Source: Streptococcus infantis ATCC 700779 (GTDB taxonomy: Bacteria > Bacillota > Bacilli > Lactobacillales > Streptococcaceae). From it: a stretch of 64,000 nucleotides of DNA. Positions 9,533-20,581 of the stretch are shown here, in pieces. The position numbers were made by a program, and so were the translations under genes. Within the stretch, counting starts at the first letter, position 1; each line of letters begins with the position of its first letter. The notes under the pieces were generated by a model. That model did no database searches, was not told where the DNA came from, and saw nothing but the letters and a program-made list of their open reading frames with translations. The stretch is from the NCBI RefSeq assembly GCF_000187465.1, contig NZ_GL732439.1, forward strand, positions 835,226-899,225. Direction: 5' to 3'.

Positions 9533-12500
9533 CGCTCCAACTCCTCTCTTATTTTATTAAACCATGTTTCTTTATCATTGCTCTTAGCGACCTTATCTAA
9601 CAATCTAGCTTGACCTAAATGGTAATTAGCTTCAAAACCAGTTATCGACTGATATTGTTGGACATAAGGAGCAATACTTCTGCCGTCTTCTGTGTAAGGA
9701 TTGATAGCAAATCTACCAGATAAAATCTTCTCAGCAGCTTTCTTATAGATAAGGGCATTATAATCCAACAATAACTGGAATTCCTCATCAGACAACTGAT
9801 AGGTCTTGTTTTTATTATATAGTTCCCCAAGGTTCTTTATCTCTTTTTCAAGAAATAACCCTTGATACTTCATAGTCTTAGTTGTTTCTGCTAAAGCCTT
9901 TGAAAGAGTTTTAACAGTTTGTAAGGACTGAACTGGCTCAGTCATCTCTAAATACATGGCACCAAAGAAGTCTGTATTTCCTTCTTTTTTAAGTGCAGCC
10001 AGATAGGTTGGTAATTGTGAATTAAGGCCGTTATAAAAGAGAGGGAAGTTAAACTGAGTTAGAGAAGATTTGTAGTCTACAACACCAATCGCATCACTTG
10101 TCTTTAAGCGATCTATACGGTCAACTTTACCACGGACATAGACATTTCTGCCGTTATCTAACTGGACAAAGGCTTGTTCCTTACCACCAAAGACTGCTTC
10201 TTCCTGAATTGTTTCAATTTCAGAATTATGACGAAGTATATGCCCAGTTGCACGCGCAACGTCTAAAAGAACTTCCTTGGTTAATTGGGCTTCCAAACTT
10301 TCTTGATAAATGGCTTGAAACTCACGTTCTTGACTGGTTTCAGAGATTGCTTGTTCTAAACGTCGGTCAAAAGGTGTATCAACAGGAAGTTTCATAGCTC
10401 GTTCAAAAATACGATGCAAGAAATTCCCATGGCTTCGAGCATCAGGTCGCAAACGTAATTCTTCCTGCAAGCCTAAGACATAACGAAGGTAATAGCTGTA
10501 TTCATTACGATAAAACTCTGTTAATCCAGAAGTTGATAGATAGAAATCCTGATCTTGAGGATACAAGGCTTCCAAAGTTTCAGTAGCTAAGGTCTTACTT
10601 TTTGGACTAGTCGGTAGGACAGGATTTTCAAGACCTTGATCTTCTAATTTTCTCCCCATGACACGAGCTAGAACCTTAATAAAGGTTAAGTCCTGCTCAC
10701 TTGTCTCCGACTCACCTTGCTGGTGATAAGCAACAAGACTAGACAAAAGACTGTGATAAGAACCAATATCATCCTTTGATAGGTTTCTTCGATCGATTCT
10801 CTTTTCAATCTTGCTAAAACCAAAATCCTGCAATTCTTTCAGATAAAATGACTCTTTGCTCTCGTTTTCATTGAGTAAACTTGGTGTCGATAAGACCAAT
10901 TGCTTCTTGGCAGAATTTACCAAAGAAAGCATGGTATAGCGATTCTTCTTAAGATTTTCATGGCTAGCAATCAATAATTGAGAGCCTTCTTGAGTCCTTT
11001 GGTTCAGTACTTCTCTTTCTTCATCACTCAATAAACTCATGTTTTGGGTGATTTTAGGTAGATGATCCTGGGTTAAGCCAAGTGCATAGATGTAATCAGA
11101 AGTCAAAGGCGCAATCAAATCATAACTTTGCACCAGAACCTTATCTACCGTTGCTGGGATTGTACGATAATTTGACAAGGACATCCCTGAATGAAGAAGA
11201 GCCAAGAAATCATCTAAAGTGACCTGGGACCCTTCAAAAACAGTCGCAAATTGCTCCATTACGTGGCAAAATGCTTTCCATACCTCTTCTTGTCTTTCTT
11301 GCTCTGTCGCATCCATCGTTTCAGATAAGGATTGTAATTGCTTGGTAACAGATGCGTCCTTCAAAAAGTTATTCCATTTTGTAAGGATATTTTCAGTCTT
11401 TTGCTTACGACTGGATAATAAAGTTTCTAGTGGATTTAGGACACGGACACGCAGCTCATTTAATTTTTCTAAATCAAATTTTCCATGATGATTTTTTGTA
11501 AACTCTTGTTTAAAGTTAGAAAGTCCATCAATACCTAAATAGCGGATATATTGTTCAAAGCTATCGATTTCTTCTTGACTAATGTCGGTATATAAGCCAG
11601 TTCGCAAGAGATTAATCAAATCTTCTTGACGGAAATAGTACCGTTTGAGACGTCCCACAGATTCTACAAATTGAGTCAAAGGATGATGAGCCATAGACTC
11701 ACTTCTCCCCAGATAGAAGGGAATCTGATATTGATTAAAAATTGTCTGCAAGGACAGTTTATAAGACTCTACGTCTCCTAGTAAGATATGAAAATTCTTA
11801 TAGCTAAGTTTTGGCTCTTGGTGCAATTTCTGGCGAATACTACGAGCAACGAGCTCCAGCTCTTCTTTTTGTGTCAGACAAGACCAGATTTGCAATTCTT
11901 CTCTATCCTTAGCATCCACTTCCAAACTGATTTCAGAATAATCATAAGCACTTTCCAGTAATTTTGAGGCCTTGGCAAAAGCATCAAGGTTTTTATGTTC
12001 TTGACATGCATCTTCTGCCTTGGTCTGATATTTAAAAGCTAAATGACGTAGAAACTCAACACTGGCTTGATAGAGGTTACCTTCACTAAAAGAGCTATTA
12101 TAGGCTCTCTTAGACGCATATACACCAATAATAATTTCAACACCCTTACGATGAAGCAAATCCACTAGGTGTTCCTCTTCTGCAGAAAAACGGGTAAAAC
12201 CATCAATGACTAGGGCAATTTCACTAAAATCACTACTTACCTTGTTTTCTTCGATAGCATCAATCAGATAGGATAATGGACTTCCTTGTGAAACTTGACC
12301 TTGATTTAAATACGCTGTTATCTTTTCAAAAATCAAGATTAAATCAGAGCGTTTATCAGCATCTGTCAAACTTTCCAAGTCCAAAAAACTCATCTTTGCC
12401 GTTGTCATTTCATGATAAATCTCAATCAGTTGCTGGATGAATTGAGGATCTTGCTTAATAGCCCCGTAAACACGTAAATCCTTAGGATCAATCTCGGACA

Positions 12501-12780
12501 GACACTTATAGAAAGCCATACCAAGACCGATATCATCAAGACTAGTCCTCTCAGGAATATCATTTAAAACCAGATAACGAGCCATTTGAGCGAAGCGCGT
12601 GACTGTGATAGCAAAAGAAGCCTGCTGGCTTAAACATTCCAGCACGGCACGTTCCTTTTCAAAAGAAAGAGAGTTAGGGGCGATATAAAAGACTCGTTTG
12701 CCTTGGGCAACTAGTCCTTGAGCCTCCTTAGTTAGGATTTCTGTCAAAGAAGTCCGAATATCGGTATAAAGTAGTTTCAT
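9529..12780 (-). CDS. rexB: ATP-dependent nuclease subunit B (RexB/AddB)
   Basis: 1083 residues, the partner of RexA in break resection. The C-terminal PD-(D/E)XK nuclease core is clear: VRGKVDRID with Asp887, then VVDYKSS with Asp902 and Lys904. At the N-terminus, where AddB of Bacillus has a Walker A loop, I see no GxGKT. The four cysteines of the AddB iron-sulphur cluster are also absent near the C-terminal domain. Both absences are usual for the streptococcal/lactococcal RexB branch, which acts as nuclease and Chi reader while RexA supplies the motor. The promoter has an extended -10 at 12812-12820, divergent from the HAD gene. Confidence 0.95.
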   Translation of the reverse strand: MKLLYTDIRTSLTEILTKEAQGLVAQGKRVFYIAPNSLSFEKERAVLECLSQQASFAITVTRFAQMARYLVLNDIPERTSLDDIGLGMAFYKCLSEIDPKDLRVYGAIKQDPQFIQQLIEIYHEMTTAKMSFLDLESLTDADKRSDLILIFEKITAYLNQGQVSQGSPLSYLIDAIEENKVSSDFSEIALVIDGFTRFSAEEEHLVDLLHRKGVEIIIGVYASKRAYNSSFSEGNLYQASVEFLRHLAFKYQTKAEDACQEHKNLDAFAKASKLLESAYDYSEISLEVDAKDREELQIWSCLTQKEELELVARSIRQKLHQEPKLSYKNFHILLGDVESYKLSLQTIFNQYQIPFYLGRSESMAHHPLTQFVESVGRLKRYYFRQEDLINLLRTGLYTDISQEEIDSFEQYIRYLGIDGLSNFKQEFTKNHHGKFDLEKLNELRVRVLNPLETLLSSRKQKTENILTKWNNFLKDASVTKQLQSLSETMDATEQERQEEVWKAFCHVMEQFATVFEGSQVTLDDFLALLHSGMSLSNYRTIPATVDKVLVQSYDLIAPLTSDYIYALGLTQDHLPKITQNMSLLSDEEREVLNQRTQEGSQLLIASHENLKKNRYTMLSLVNSAKKQLVLSTPSLLNENESKESFYLKELQDFGFSKIEKRIDRRNLSKDDIGSYHSLLSSLVAYHQQGESETSEQDLTFIKVLARVMGRKLEDQGLENPVLPTSPKSKTLATETLEALYPQDQDFYLSTSGLTEFYRNEYSYYLRYVLGLQEELRLRPDARSHGNFLHRIFERAMKLPVDTPFDRRLEQAISETSQEREFQAIYQESLEAQLTKEVLLDVARATGHILRHNSEIETIQEEAVFGGKEQAFVQLDNGRNVYVRGKVDRIDRLKTSDAIGVVDYKSSLTQFNFPLFYNGLNSQLPTYLAALKKEGNTDFFGAMYLEMTEPVQSLQTVKTLSKALAETTKTMKYQGLFLEKEIKNLGELYNKNKTYQLSDEEFQLLLDYNALIYKKAAEKILSGRFAINPYTEDGRSIAPYVQQYQSITGFEANYHLGQARLLDKVAKSNDKETWFNKIREELER

Positions 12781-12811
12781 CTCTGCCTCATTTGTTTTTT
12801 CATTACTCTAT

Positions 12812-12867
12812 ATTATACCATGATTTAACAGAAGATTCTGCCTCTGATTCCCAAAATATGCTATAAT
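12812..12867. promoter_or_regulatory. Divergent promoters of rexBA and the HAD phosphatase gene
   Basis: On the minus strand TGGTATAAT (12812-12820) serves rexB. On the plus strand TGCTATAAT (12859-12867) serves the HAD gene. Both are extended -10 elements. The 116-bp gap has no other obvious structure. Confidence 0.75.
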
Positions 12868-12896
12868 ATAGGCAAAAGACGAGAAAAGGAAAGACT

Positions 12897-13706
12897 ATGA
12901 TTAAATTACTTGCCCTAGATATGGATGGTACTCTTCTAAACGAAGCCAAGGAAATTCCTCAAGCTCATATTGATGCCATTCATAAGGCTATCGAAAAAGG
13001 TGTCAAACTAGTTCTCTGTACTGGACGACCTCTCTTTGGGGTTCTTCCCTACTACAAGAAACTCGGTCTTGATTTGCAAAATGAATATGTTATTGTCAAT
13101 AATGGTTGTTCTACCCACCAAACCAGCGACTGGAGCCTTGTCGATTGGCGAGAACTTAGCAAATCTGACATCGAATACCTCAATGACCTTGCTGAAAAGA
13201 GTGAGGTTCAGTTGACTCTCTTTGATGAAGACCACTACTTCGTTCTTGGAGGCAAACCAAATCCTATTGTTCAATATGATGCCACACTTGTCTTTGCTGA
13301 CCTGACTGAAATCTCACTGGAAGAAGCTACTAGTGGTAAATATCGTATGTTCCAGGGAATGTTTTTAGGGACAAAAGAACAAACGGATGACTTTGAACAA
13401 CGATTTGCTGATGAACTTTGTCAGAGATTTAGCGGTGTTCGATCTCAACCAGTTATCTATGAAGCAATGCCACTCGGTACAACCAAGGCATCTGCTCTTT
13501 CTCGTTTGGCTGAGATTTTAGATATCCAACCTTCTGAAATCATGGCTATGGGTGATGCCAATAACGACATTGAGATGTTAGAGTTTGCTGGGCTGGGGAT
13601 CGCCATGGGAAATGCCAGCGACCACGTCAAATCTCTTGCTGATGCCGTAACTGCCAGCAATGAAGAAAATGGTGTTGCACGCGCTATTGAGAAATATATT
13701 TTTTAG
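12897..13706 (+). CDS. Cof-type HAD-IIB family sugar phosphatase (YidA-like)
   Basis: 269 residues, a cytosolic haloacid-dehalogenase phosphatase. Motif I is LALDMDGTLLNE with nucleophile Asp8 and acid/base Asp10. Motif II is LCTGRP, the conserved Lys is near residue 196, and motif IV is MGDANNDIEML. The large C2B cap between motifs II and III places it in the Cof/YidA subfamily, which dephosphorylates sugar phosphates and other small phosphorylated metabolites with broad specificity. The exact substrate cannot be told from sequence. The RBS AAAGGAAAG is well placed. It shares a bidirectional terminator with the SemiSWEET gene. Confidence 0.9.
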   Translation: MIKLLALDMDGTLLNEAKEIPQAHIDAIHKAIEKGVKLVLCTGRPLFGVLPYYKKLGLDLQNEYVIVNNGCSTHQTSDWSLVDWRELSKSDIEYLNDLAEKSEVQLTLFDEDHYFVLGGKPNPIVQYDATLVFADLTEISLEEATSGKYRMFQGMFLGTKEQTDDFEQRFADELCQRFSGVRSQPVIYEAMPLGTTKASALSRLAEILDIQPSEIMAMGDANNDIEMLEFAGLGIAMGNASDHVKSLADAVTASNEENGVARAIEKYIF

Positions 13707-13712
13707 ATATAT

Positions 13713-13750
13713 AAAAAGCAACTAACAGATAACTCTGCTAATTGCTTTTT
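13713..13750. terminator. Bidirectional terminator between the HAD and SemiSWEET genes
   Basis: AAAAAGCAACTA and TAATTGCTTTTT form a stem with A/U runs on both sides, so it can stop transcripts from either direction. Both stop codons lie within 10 bp of it. Confidence 0.8.
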
Positions 13751-13754
13751 ATTT

Positions 13755-14015
13755 TTAGAATATTGCTGTCAAAGCGGTGATAAGTCCAAAAATGATACCT
13801 GGTGCATTAGCTGCTGCCAAAGGAATATCACGTTCTTTTTTAAAGAGACCGTAGTAAACCCAAAGACTGCAGTTAAGTGCAGCTACTGCTGGTTGGATAA
13901 AATTCCCTTTTTGACCAGCAAGGTTATTCATAATTTGAGGAATATAAGAAACATACATCATTACAGACATAAAGGTTGCAATCCAACCTAAAGTTTTCAT
14001 TTGTTTTTCAGTCAT
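13755..14015 (-). CDS. SemiSWEET family sugar transporter (PQ-loop)
   Basis: 86 residues with three membrane helices and a Pro26-Gln27 pair in the first one (YIPQIMNN), the half-transporter layout of bacterial SemiSWEETs, which dimerise to pass mono- or disaccharides. A longer reading frame runs up to 14042, but GAAAGGAG lies right before the ATG at 14015, so that start is chosen. The promoter has a TATAAT about 20 bp upstream. Transported sugar unknown. It is a single gene next to pcrA, without functional neighbours. Confidence 0.85.
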   Translation of the reverse strand: MTEKQMKTLGWIATFMSVMMYVSYIPQIMNNLAGQKGNFIQPAVAALNCSLWVYYGLFKKERDIPLAAANAPGIIFGLITALTAIF

Positions 14016-14101
14016 TTTTTCTCCTTTCAAAAACAGTCTCAATTATACACTGTTTTTTAAGATAGTGAAGTTTAAAAAGCTATTTGTTAAAAACTTGTAA
14101 A

Positions 14102-14121
14102 TTATCACAATCTTGTGATAA
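14102..14121. promoter_or_regulatory. Palindrome TTATCACAA-N2-TTGTGATAA between pcrA and the SemiSWEET gene
   Basis: A perfect 9-bp inverted repeat with only 2 nt between the arms. This is a poor hairpin but a typical operator shape. It lies about 23 bp after the pcrA stop and about 60 bp upstream of the SemiSWEET -10. No strong U-tract follows on the minus strand, so a terminator role for pcrA is less likely. Confidence 0.45.
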
Positions 14122-14144
14122 GGGAATCTTATTCGTTTAGAAAC

Positions 14145-16433
14145 TTACTTTTTCTCAATCGGTGCAACACTGGCCAAAAGTTTTTTCAAACCGACTTCTG
14201 GGAAGTTGATTTTTAGTTCCTGTGTAGCTCCACTACCCGATACTTCAAGGACAGTCCCTTGACCCCATTTTTTATGAAGGGCAATATCACCGATAGACCA
14301 GCTAGTTTCACTGGAAGACGATTTACTAGTAGATGCAAATTGTCCAAATGGTAAGCCACTTGATTGGATCGATGTAGGCGCAGTATTCCGTTTTCGTTCT
14401 TGAAGAGCCTGTGCCAGACTCATTCCTTGCCCAAATGTAGTACCACCACTACTGTAAGATGCTTTAAAGCTTGTATTAGCAGGACGAGCCAAACCTTGAT
14501 AGGTCAACAAATCTGAACTAATTTCATTGATAAATCGTGTCGGACGGTTATAGTTAGTCTTACCGAATAGTAAGCGAGAGTTGGCGTTGGTTAGATAGAG
14601 AATTTTCTCGGCGCGAGTGATTCCTACATAGGCCAAACGACGTTCTTCTTCCAATTCATCTGGATCTTCAGAGGCACGACTAAGAGGAAAGACATTCTCC
14701 TCCATCCCGATGATAAAGACAACCGGAAACTCTAGTCCTTTCGCTGCATGGAGGGTCATCAAGGTAACCTCTGATGTCTCCTGACTGCCAGAGTCAGTGT
14801 CGGCAATCAAGGCAAGATCATTTAAGAAACGACTCAGTTTGTCCAAACCTGTTTCTTCTTCTTGACTATCAGGATTGTCGTCAAAGTTCTTGGTAACAGA
14901 TAGGAACTCTTCGATATTTTCAACCCGCGCCTTGCTTTCCAAGGTTGCCTGAGCATTAAGAATATCGACATAACCTGTTTTTTCAAGGACAGCCTCAACC
15001 AACTCTGTAATGGTTAATTGGTCCAGTTGCTCCCGTAAATCCAGTATCATATTGGCAAAATCCCAGATCGACTGAGCTGCCTTACCCTTAATTCCTGATA
15101 ACATGATATTGGCTGAAGCATCTAGCATGGACATTTCTTGCAAATTAGCAAAATCACGAATCTTCTCAACAGTACCTGGGCCAATTCCACGCTTTGGTTC
15201 ATTGATGATACGCTCAAAACTGATATTATCACTTAGGTTGGCAATGAGATTGAGGTAAGCAATGATATCACGAATTTCCTTACGGCTGTAGAATTTCGTT
15301 CCACCAACCATGGTATAAGGAATATTAGACTTGAGCAGAGCTTCCTCGATCGTACGTGACTGGGCATTGGTACGATAAAGAACTGCGAAGTCTTTATGAA
15401 GGAAGTTTTGATTACGACCAAGTTCATCGATGGTTTTGGCTACAAAAACAGCCTCATCCTGTTCATCGTTAGCTCGGTAGTAAATAATTTGTTCGCCATC
15501 TGCATTTTGAGTCCATAGATTCTTAGGACGACGATTTTTATTGTTTTTGATGACATCATTAGCTGCTTGGAGAATGGTTTTGGTTGAGCGATAGTTTTCC
15601 TCCAATAAAACAACCTTGGCTTGAGGATAGTCCTTTTCAAAATCAAGGATATTTTGCATATCAGCACCACGCCATCCGTAGATAGACTGGTCCGCATCCC
15701 CAACAACACAGATATTTTTAAAGCGAGAAGCCAACAGTTTGACCAGTTGGTACTGGGCATGGTTAGTATCTTGATACTCATCAACATGGATATATTGGAA
15801 TTTTTGCTGATAGTAAGTCAAGACATCGGGATTTTGATCAAAGAGACGCAAGGTCAACATAATCAAATCATCAAAGTCAACTGACTCAGACTGACGGAGT
15901 TCCTTTTGATAGGCATCATAACACTTAGCGACAATGTTTGTATATAAATCTCCTGCTTGTGCAGCATAAGCAACATCGTCAATTAGATCATTCTTAGCAT
16001 TAGAAATGGTCCCTAAAATAGAGCGTTCATTCCACTTTTTAGGATCCAAGTTTAACTGCTTGAGAATGCGTTTCATCAATGTTCGCTGCTCACCTGGATC
16101 GATGATGGTAAAGTTGCGATTGTAACCAATATGATCCGCATCACGACGTAAGATACGAACGCACATAGAGTGAAAGGTCGCTATCAAACAGTCCTGTGTA
16201 GCTGGATTGAGCCCGTAGGCACGTTCTTTCATTTCACGAGCAGCCTTATTGGTAAAGGTAATGGCTAAAATATTCCAAGGATTAACCATCTTTTCATCAA
16301 TTAAGTAGGCAATACGATGGGTCAAAACTCGTGTCTTACCAGAACCAGCCCCCGCCATGATCAGCAGTGGACCTTCTGTTGTTTGGACCGCTTCAGCCTG
16401 TCGGTCATTCATACCGTTTAATAAAGGGTTCAT
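14145..16433 (-). CDS. pcrA: ATP-dependent DNA helicase PcrA (UvrD family)
   Basis: 762 residues, a superfamily 1A 3'-5' helicase that strips RecA, resolves replication-transcription conflicts and acts in excision repair. Walker A is MAGAGSGKTRVL with Lys33, motif [10 protein letters not shown], motif III GDADQSIYGWRGAD, and motif VI YVGITRAEKILYL. The C-terminal tail ends with a Tudor-like module (IGDIALHKKWGQGTVLEV) known to bind RNA polymerase in PcrA. All motifs are intact and the length is normal. The gene is apparently monocistronic. Confidence 0.96.
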   Translation of the reverse strand: MNPLLNGMNDRQAEAVQTTEGPLLIMAGAGSGKTRVLTHRIAYLIDEKMVNPWNILAITFTNKAAREMKERAYGLNPATQDCLIATFHSMCVRILRRDADHIGYNRNFTIIDPGEQRTLMKRILKQLNLDPKKWNERSILGTISNAKNDLIDDVAYAAQAGDLYTNIVAKCYDAYQKELRQSESVDFDDLIMLTLRLFDQNPDVLTYYQQKFQYIHVDEYQDTNHAQYQLVKLLASRFKNICVVGDADQSIYGWRGADMQNILDFEKDYPQAKVVLLEENYRSTKTILQAANDVIKNNKNRRPKNLWTQNADGEQIIYYRANDEQDEAVFVAKTIDELGRNQNFLHKDFAVLYRTNAQSRTIEEALLKSNIPYTMVGGTKFYSRKEIRDIIAYLNLIANLSDNISFERIINEPKRGIGPGTVEKIRDFANLQEMSMLDASANIMLSGIKGKAAQSIWDFANMILDLREQLDQLTITELVEAVLEKTGYVDILNAQATLESKARVENIEEFLSVTKNFDDNPDSQEEETGLDKLSRFLNDLALIADTDSGSQETSEVTLMTLHAAKGLEFPVVFIIGMEENVFPLSRASEDPDELEEERRLAYVGITRAEKILYLTNANSRLLFGKTNYNRPTRFINEISSDLLTYQGLARPANTSFKASYSSGGTTFGQGMSLAQALQERKRNTAPTSIQSSGLPFGQFASTSKSSSSETSWSIGDIALHKKWGQGTVLEVSGSGATQELKINFPEVGLKKLLASVAPIEKK

Positions 16434-16522
16434 TTTCTCTTCCTATTCTTCAAATCAATGTTTCTATTATATCAAAAAAGACTGAAAATAACTCTATCAG
16501 GGACAAGCTTCTTTTTTTCCTA

Positions 16523-16550
16523 AAAAAGAACACTAACAAGTGTTCTTTTT
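16523..16550 (-). terminator. Intrinsic terminator of the glmU-mtnN operon
   Basis: AAAAAGAACACT pairs with AGTGTTCTTTTT around a 4-nt loop and continues into a U-run on the minus strand, 4 bp beyond the mtnN stop. Confidence 0.85.
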
Positions 16551-16553
16551 ATT

Positions 16554-17249
16554 TTAATCATGAATAGATTGTAAAAGTGTCAACAAGGCTTGAGCCGATC
16601 GGCGTCCTGCTTCTACGATAAATTCATCAAATGTAATAGAAGCTTCGTGGTTAGCATTATCACTCATGGCACGAACAACCAAGAATGGTAGATTAAGCGC
16701 GTGAGCTGCTTGAGCGATAGCCGCTCCTTCCATCTCAACCGCAAGCACCTGAGGAAAATGTTCTTTTATAGCTTTAATCTTATCTTCACCCGCAATAAAA
16801 CTATCACCGGTCGCTATCAACCCTAAATGCCATTTTTGGCTAAGTTTAGACAAACTCTCTTGAATCAAACTAACAAACTTCTTGTCAGATTCGAAATAGA
16901 GTGGTTGTTGGGCCATTTGACCGTATTCATAACCAAAAGCAGTCACATCAACATCATGATAAGCTAGATTATCAGCAATCACTACATCTCCAACTTCGAT
17001 TCCTTCTGCCAAAGCTCCAGCTGAACCAGTGTTGATAACAGCATCTACTTTAAAGTGGTTAGCTAAGATTGCTACACTCATAGCAGACATAACTTTACCA
17101 ATTCCACTCTCGACCAAGACAAGCTCGACTGAACCAATTTTACCCGTATGATACTGATTTCCTAATACCGTCTCTTCTTGAGCGTTTTCTAAATGTTGAA
17201 TCAGATAAACTAGCTCTTCTGGCATAGCTGCTATAATTCCAATTTTCAT
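16554..17249 (-). CDS. mtnN: 5'-methylthioadenosine / S-adenosylhomocysteine nucleosidase
   Basis: 231 residues. It hydrolyses MTA and SAH to adenine and the thioribose or ribosylhomocysteine, which feeds methyl recycling and, with LuxS, AI-2 formation. Family marks: IGIIAAMPEEL with Glu12 as general base, the NTGSAG loop, AVEMEGAAIAQ and the catalytic Asp in VVRAMSDNAN. It is the last gene of the glmU-nudix-macP-mtnN operon, 10 bp after macP. Confidence 0.95.
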   Translation of the reverse strand: MKIGIIAAMPEELVYLIQHLENAQEETVLGNQYHTGKIGSVELVLVESGIGKVMSAMSVAILANHFKVDAVINTGSAGALAEGIEVGDVVIADNLAYHDVDVTAFGYEYGQMAQQPLYFESDKKFVSLIQESLSKLSQKWHLGLIATGDSFIAGEDKIKAIKEHFPQVLAVEMEGAAIAQAAHALNLPFLVVRAMSDNANHEASITFDEFIVEAGRRSAQALLTLLQSIHD

Positions 17250-17259
17250 GACATTCCCC

Positions 17260-17571
17260 TTAAATAAATCTCATTGCTAACACTAGCAAAATCAAGAGAA
17301 GAATAACAGCAAATAGAATCTTATTCAGTTTTGAGTTAAAAACATTTCTCTTAGTATTTTCAATTCGACGACTTTTATGGATTTGTGGTTCAACCTCAAT
17401 CGTTAGGGTATCTTGACTAAAACCATGGTCACTTGAACGTGAAGCTCTATAATGTTGAGATGAAGTGGATAAAATCTTTGTTTCTTGATCATCTACTAAA
17501 GTAGGACCAGAGATATCTTCACCACGTTTTGCACGCTCGATTATTTCGTCTGTTAATAAAGGTTTTCCCAT
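17260..17571 (-). CDS. macP: MacP, membrane activator of class A penicillin-binding protein
   Basis: 103 residues. The cytosolic N-terminal 80 residues begin [14 protein letters not shown], and a single C-terminal transmembrane helix (about 85-102) ends in MRFI. The sequence and its place beside mtnN and a Nudix gene match pneumococcal MacP, a partner of PBP2a that is phosphorylated by the Ser/Thr kinase StkP. Thr31 (DQETK) sits where the phosphorylated threonine is expected. It would control septal peptidoglycan synthesis, fitting its operon with glmU, which makes the UDP-GlcNAc precursor. Confidence 0.85.
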   Translation of the reverse strand: MGKPLLTDEIIERAKRGEDISGPTLVDDQETKILSTSSQHYRASRSSDHGFSQDTLTIEVEPQIHKSRRIENTKRNVFNSKLNKILFAVILLLILLVLAMRFI

Positions 17572-17582
17572 AGGTTCCTCCC

Positions 17583-18128
17583 CTATTTTTCTTGTAATTC
17601 CCAGTACTGGATAGCCATGATAGTCTTGGCATCACAGATATCACCAGACTGGATCAGTGCTTTTGCTTCTTCAAGACTAACTTCAAGTAATTCTAAAGTT
17701 TCATCTTCATCCTGTGGACGTGGATTATTAACCTTTGTCAAATCACTTGCCAAATAAAGTTTTAATCGCTCATTACAGAAACCAATAGCAGAATAGAAAT
17801 CATACAAAAGAGTTAGTTTTCCAGTGTAGGCAGCTTCTTCTTCCAATTCGCGAAGGGCTGCCGCTTCAGGATCAGCGTTTTCTCCAATTTCTAGTTTTCC
17901 TGCAGGAATTTCAACAGAAACTTTTTCAATCGCCTTGCGATATTGCTTGACTAGAACAATCTTATTTTCTGGAGTAACTGCAAGAACACATACTGCACCA
18001 TTATGGAAAATCAAATCACGTTGAGCTGTCCCTTTTCCATTAGGAAGTTCAACCTGATCTTGGACCAATTTAAAAATAGGACCTTTATAGATTTCTCTAC
18101 GGCTGAGTGTTTTCTCTTCAAATTCCAT
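17583..18128 (-). CDS. Nudix hydrolase, ADP-ribose pyrophosphatase type
   Basis: 181 residues, NudF-like, expected to hydrolyse ADP-ribose to AMP and ribose-5-phosphate. The Nudix region spans residues 77-101 (GKLEIGE ... [11 protein letters not shown]). Compared with the consensus GX5EX7REUXEEXGU it has nine rather than seven residues between the Glu and the Arg, and Ala instead of the late Gly. The acidic metal-binding core RELEEE is intact. It lies between glmU and macP, 9 bp after glmU, so it is co-transcribed. The substrate assignment is by family only. Confidence 0.85.
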   Translation of the reverse strand: MEFEEKTLSRREIYKGPIFKLVQDQVELPNGKGTAQRDLIFHNGAVCVLAVTPENKIVLVKQYRKAIEKVSVEIPAGKLEIGENADPEAAALRELEEEAAYTGKLTLLYDFYSAIGFCNERLKLYLASDLTKVNNPRPQDEDETLELLEVSLEEAKALIQSGDICDAKTIMAIQYWELQEK

Positions 18129-18137
18129 GGTTAGCTC

Positions 18138-19601
<1,464 letters not shown>

Positions 19602-19637
19602 CTAATGACTGTCACTACTCCGTTTTGAGTATATTTT

Positions 19638-19674
19638 TTGATTTTTTTCACAAATTACGATAAACTATAGGAGT
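19638..19674 (+). promoter_or_regulatory. Promoter of the GH25 gene abutting the start codon
   Basis: TTGATT (19638-19643), a 17-bp spacer and TAAACT (19661-19666) are followed by only 8 nt before the ATG at 19675. The expected start of transcription is therefore at or 1-2 nt before the ATG. An AGGAG is present but only 1 nt from the ATG, too close for normal use. Confidence 0.55.
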
Positions 19675-20475
19675 ATGAGAAAAAAAATTCGTCCAGCTTT
19701 TATAGTTATTATATTTGCTGCTTTTATAGGACTCTTGATTCTCAATCGTCCACGATTCGAAGAACATCCTGTAAAAACCAAACAAAATCCAGTTCAAATA
19801 GAAACACAAGCTCTACATAACTTGGATAAGCCTATCATCGATATCTCTGGTTGGCAAAGACCGTCAGAGATTAATTATGATATTTTATCTAAAAATATCT
19901 CTGGTGCTATTGTTCGAGTCCACGGAGGAAACCAGATTACTACTGAGAACGATGCATCTTATACGAATGGAACAGATAAAGCTTATAAAAGTCATATCGT
20001 TGAGTTTCAAAAGAGAAATGTTCCAGTTGCTGTCTATGCCTATGTATCTGGAAAAAGTGTAGAGGATATGGAAAAGGCTGCTGAAGCATTCTACAATTCA
20101 GCTTCCCCATACAATCCAAGTTACTATTGGTTAGATGTCGAAGAAAAAACCATGTCAGACATGAATAAAGGGGTTGAAGCTTTCCGTGCTAAACTAGAAT
20201 CTCTAGGTGCTAAAAACATCGGTATCTACATCGGAGTTTACTTCATGGAAGAGCATAGCATCAGCACAGATAAGTTTTCACCTATTTGGATTCCTTCCTA
20301 CGGACCTGATTCGGGCTACTTTGAAAGTTCACCAAATACAGACCTTGACTTTGATCTTCATCAATACACCTCAAAGGGTAAACTGGTTGGATTTGAACAT
20401 CATCTAGACCTAAATCTTATTTCTTTGTCAAAAGATAAGGAAGAGACGTTTAGAAAACTATTTTTAAAACCTTAA
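19675..20475 (+). CDS. Membrane-anchored GH25 family muramidase
   Basis: 266 residues. Residues 8-24 form an N-terminal signal anchor. From residue 52 comes a GH25 (lysozyme) domain: PIIDISGWQ with Asp56, VYAYVSG, and the catalytic pair in YYWLDVEE (Asp154, Glu156). It should cut MurNAc-beta-1,4-GlcNAc bonds in peptidoglycan while held at the membrane outer face, as membrane-anchored GH25 muramidases of pneumococci do. There are no cell-wall-binding repeats, so it is a housekeeping glycan-processing enzyme rather than a released autolysin. It is divergent from glmU and followed by its own terminator. Confidence 0.87.
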   Translation: MRKKIRPAFIVIIFAAFIGLLILNRPRFEEHPVKTKQNPVQIETQALHNLDKPIIDISGWQRPSEINYDILSKNISGAIVRVHGGNQITTENDASYTNGTDKAYKSHIVEFQKRNVPVAVYAYVSGKSVEDMEKAAEAFYNSASPYNPSYYWLDVEEKTMSDMNKGVEAFRAKLESLGAKNIGIYIGVYFMEEHSISTDKFSPIWIPSYGPDSGYFESSPNTDLDFDLHQYTSKGKLVGFEHHLDLNLISLSKDKEETFRKLFLKP

Positions 20476-20483
20476 TTTCATTC

Positions 20484-20517
20484 AGCAAGCAAGATATTAC
20501 TTCTGCTTGCTTTTTTT
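20484..20517 (+). terminator. Intrinsic terminator of the GH25 gene
   Basis: AGCAAGCA pairs with TGCTTGCT over a 12-nt loop and seven U residues follow. Confidence 0.85.
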
Positions 20518-20581
20518 ATTTCTCTTACTTTGTGATATAATACAAGAAGAGAATTTTAGAGAATAAATATGGAGAGAGTTT

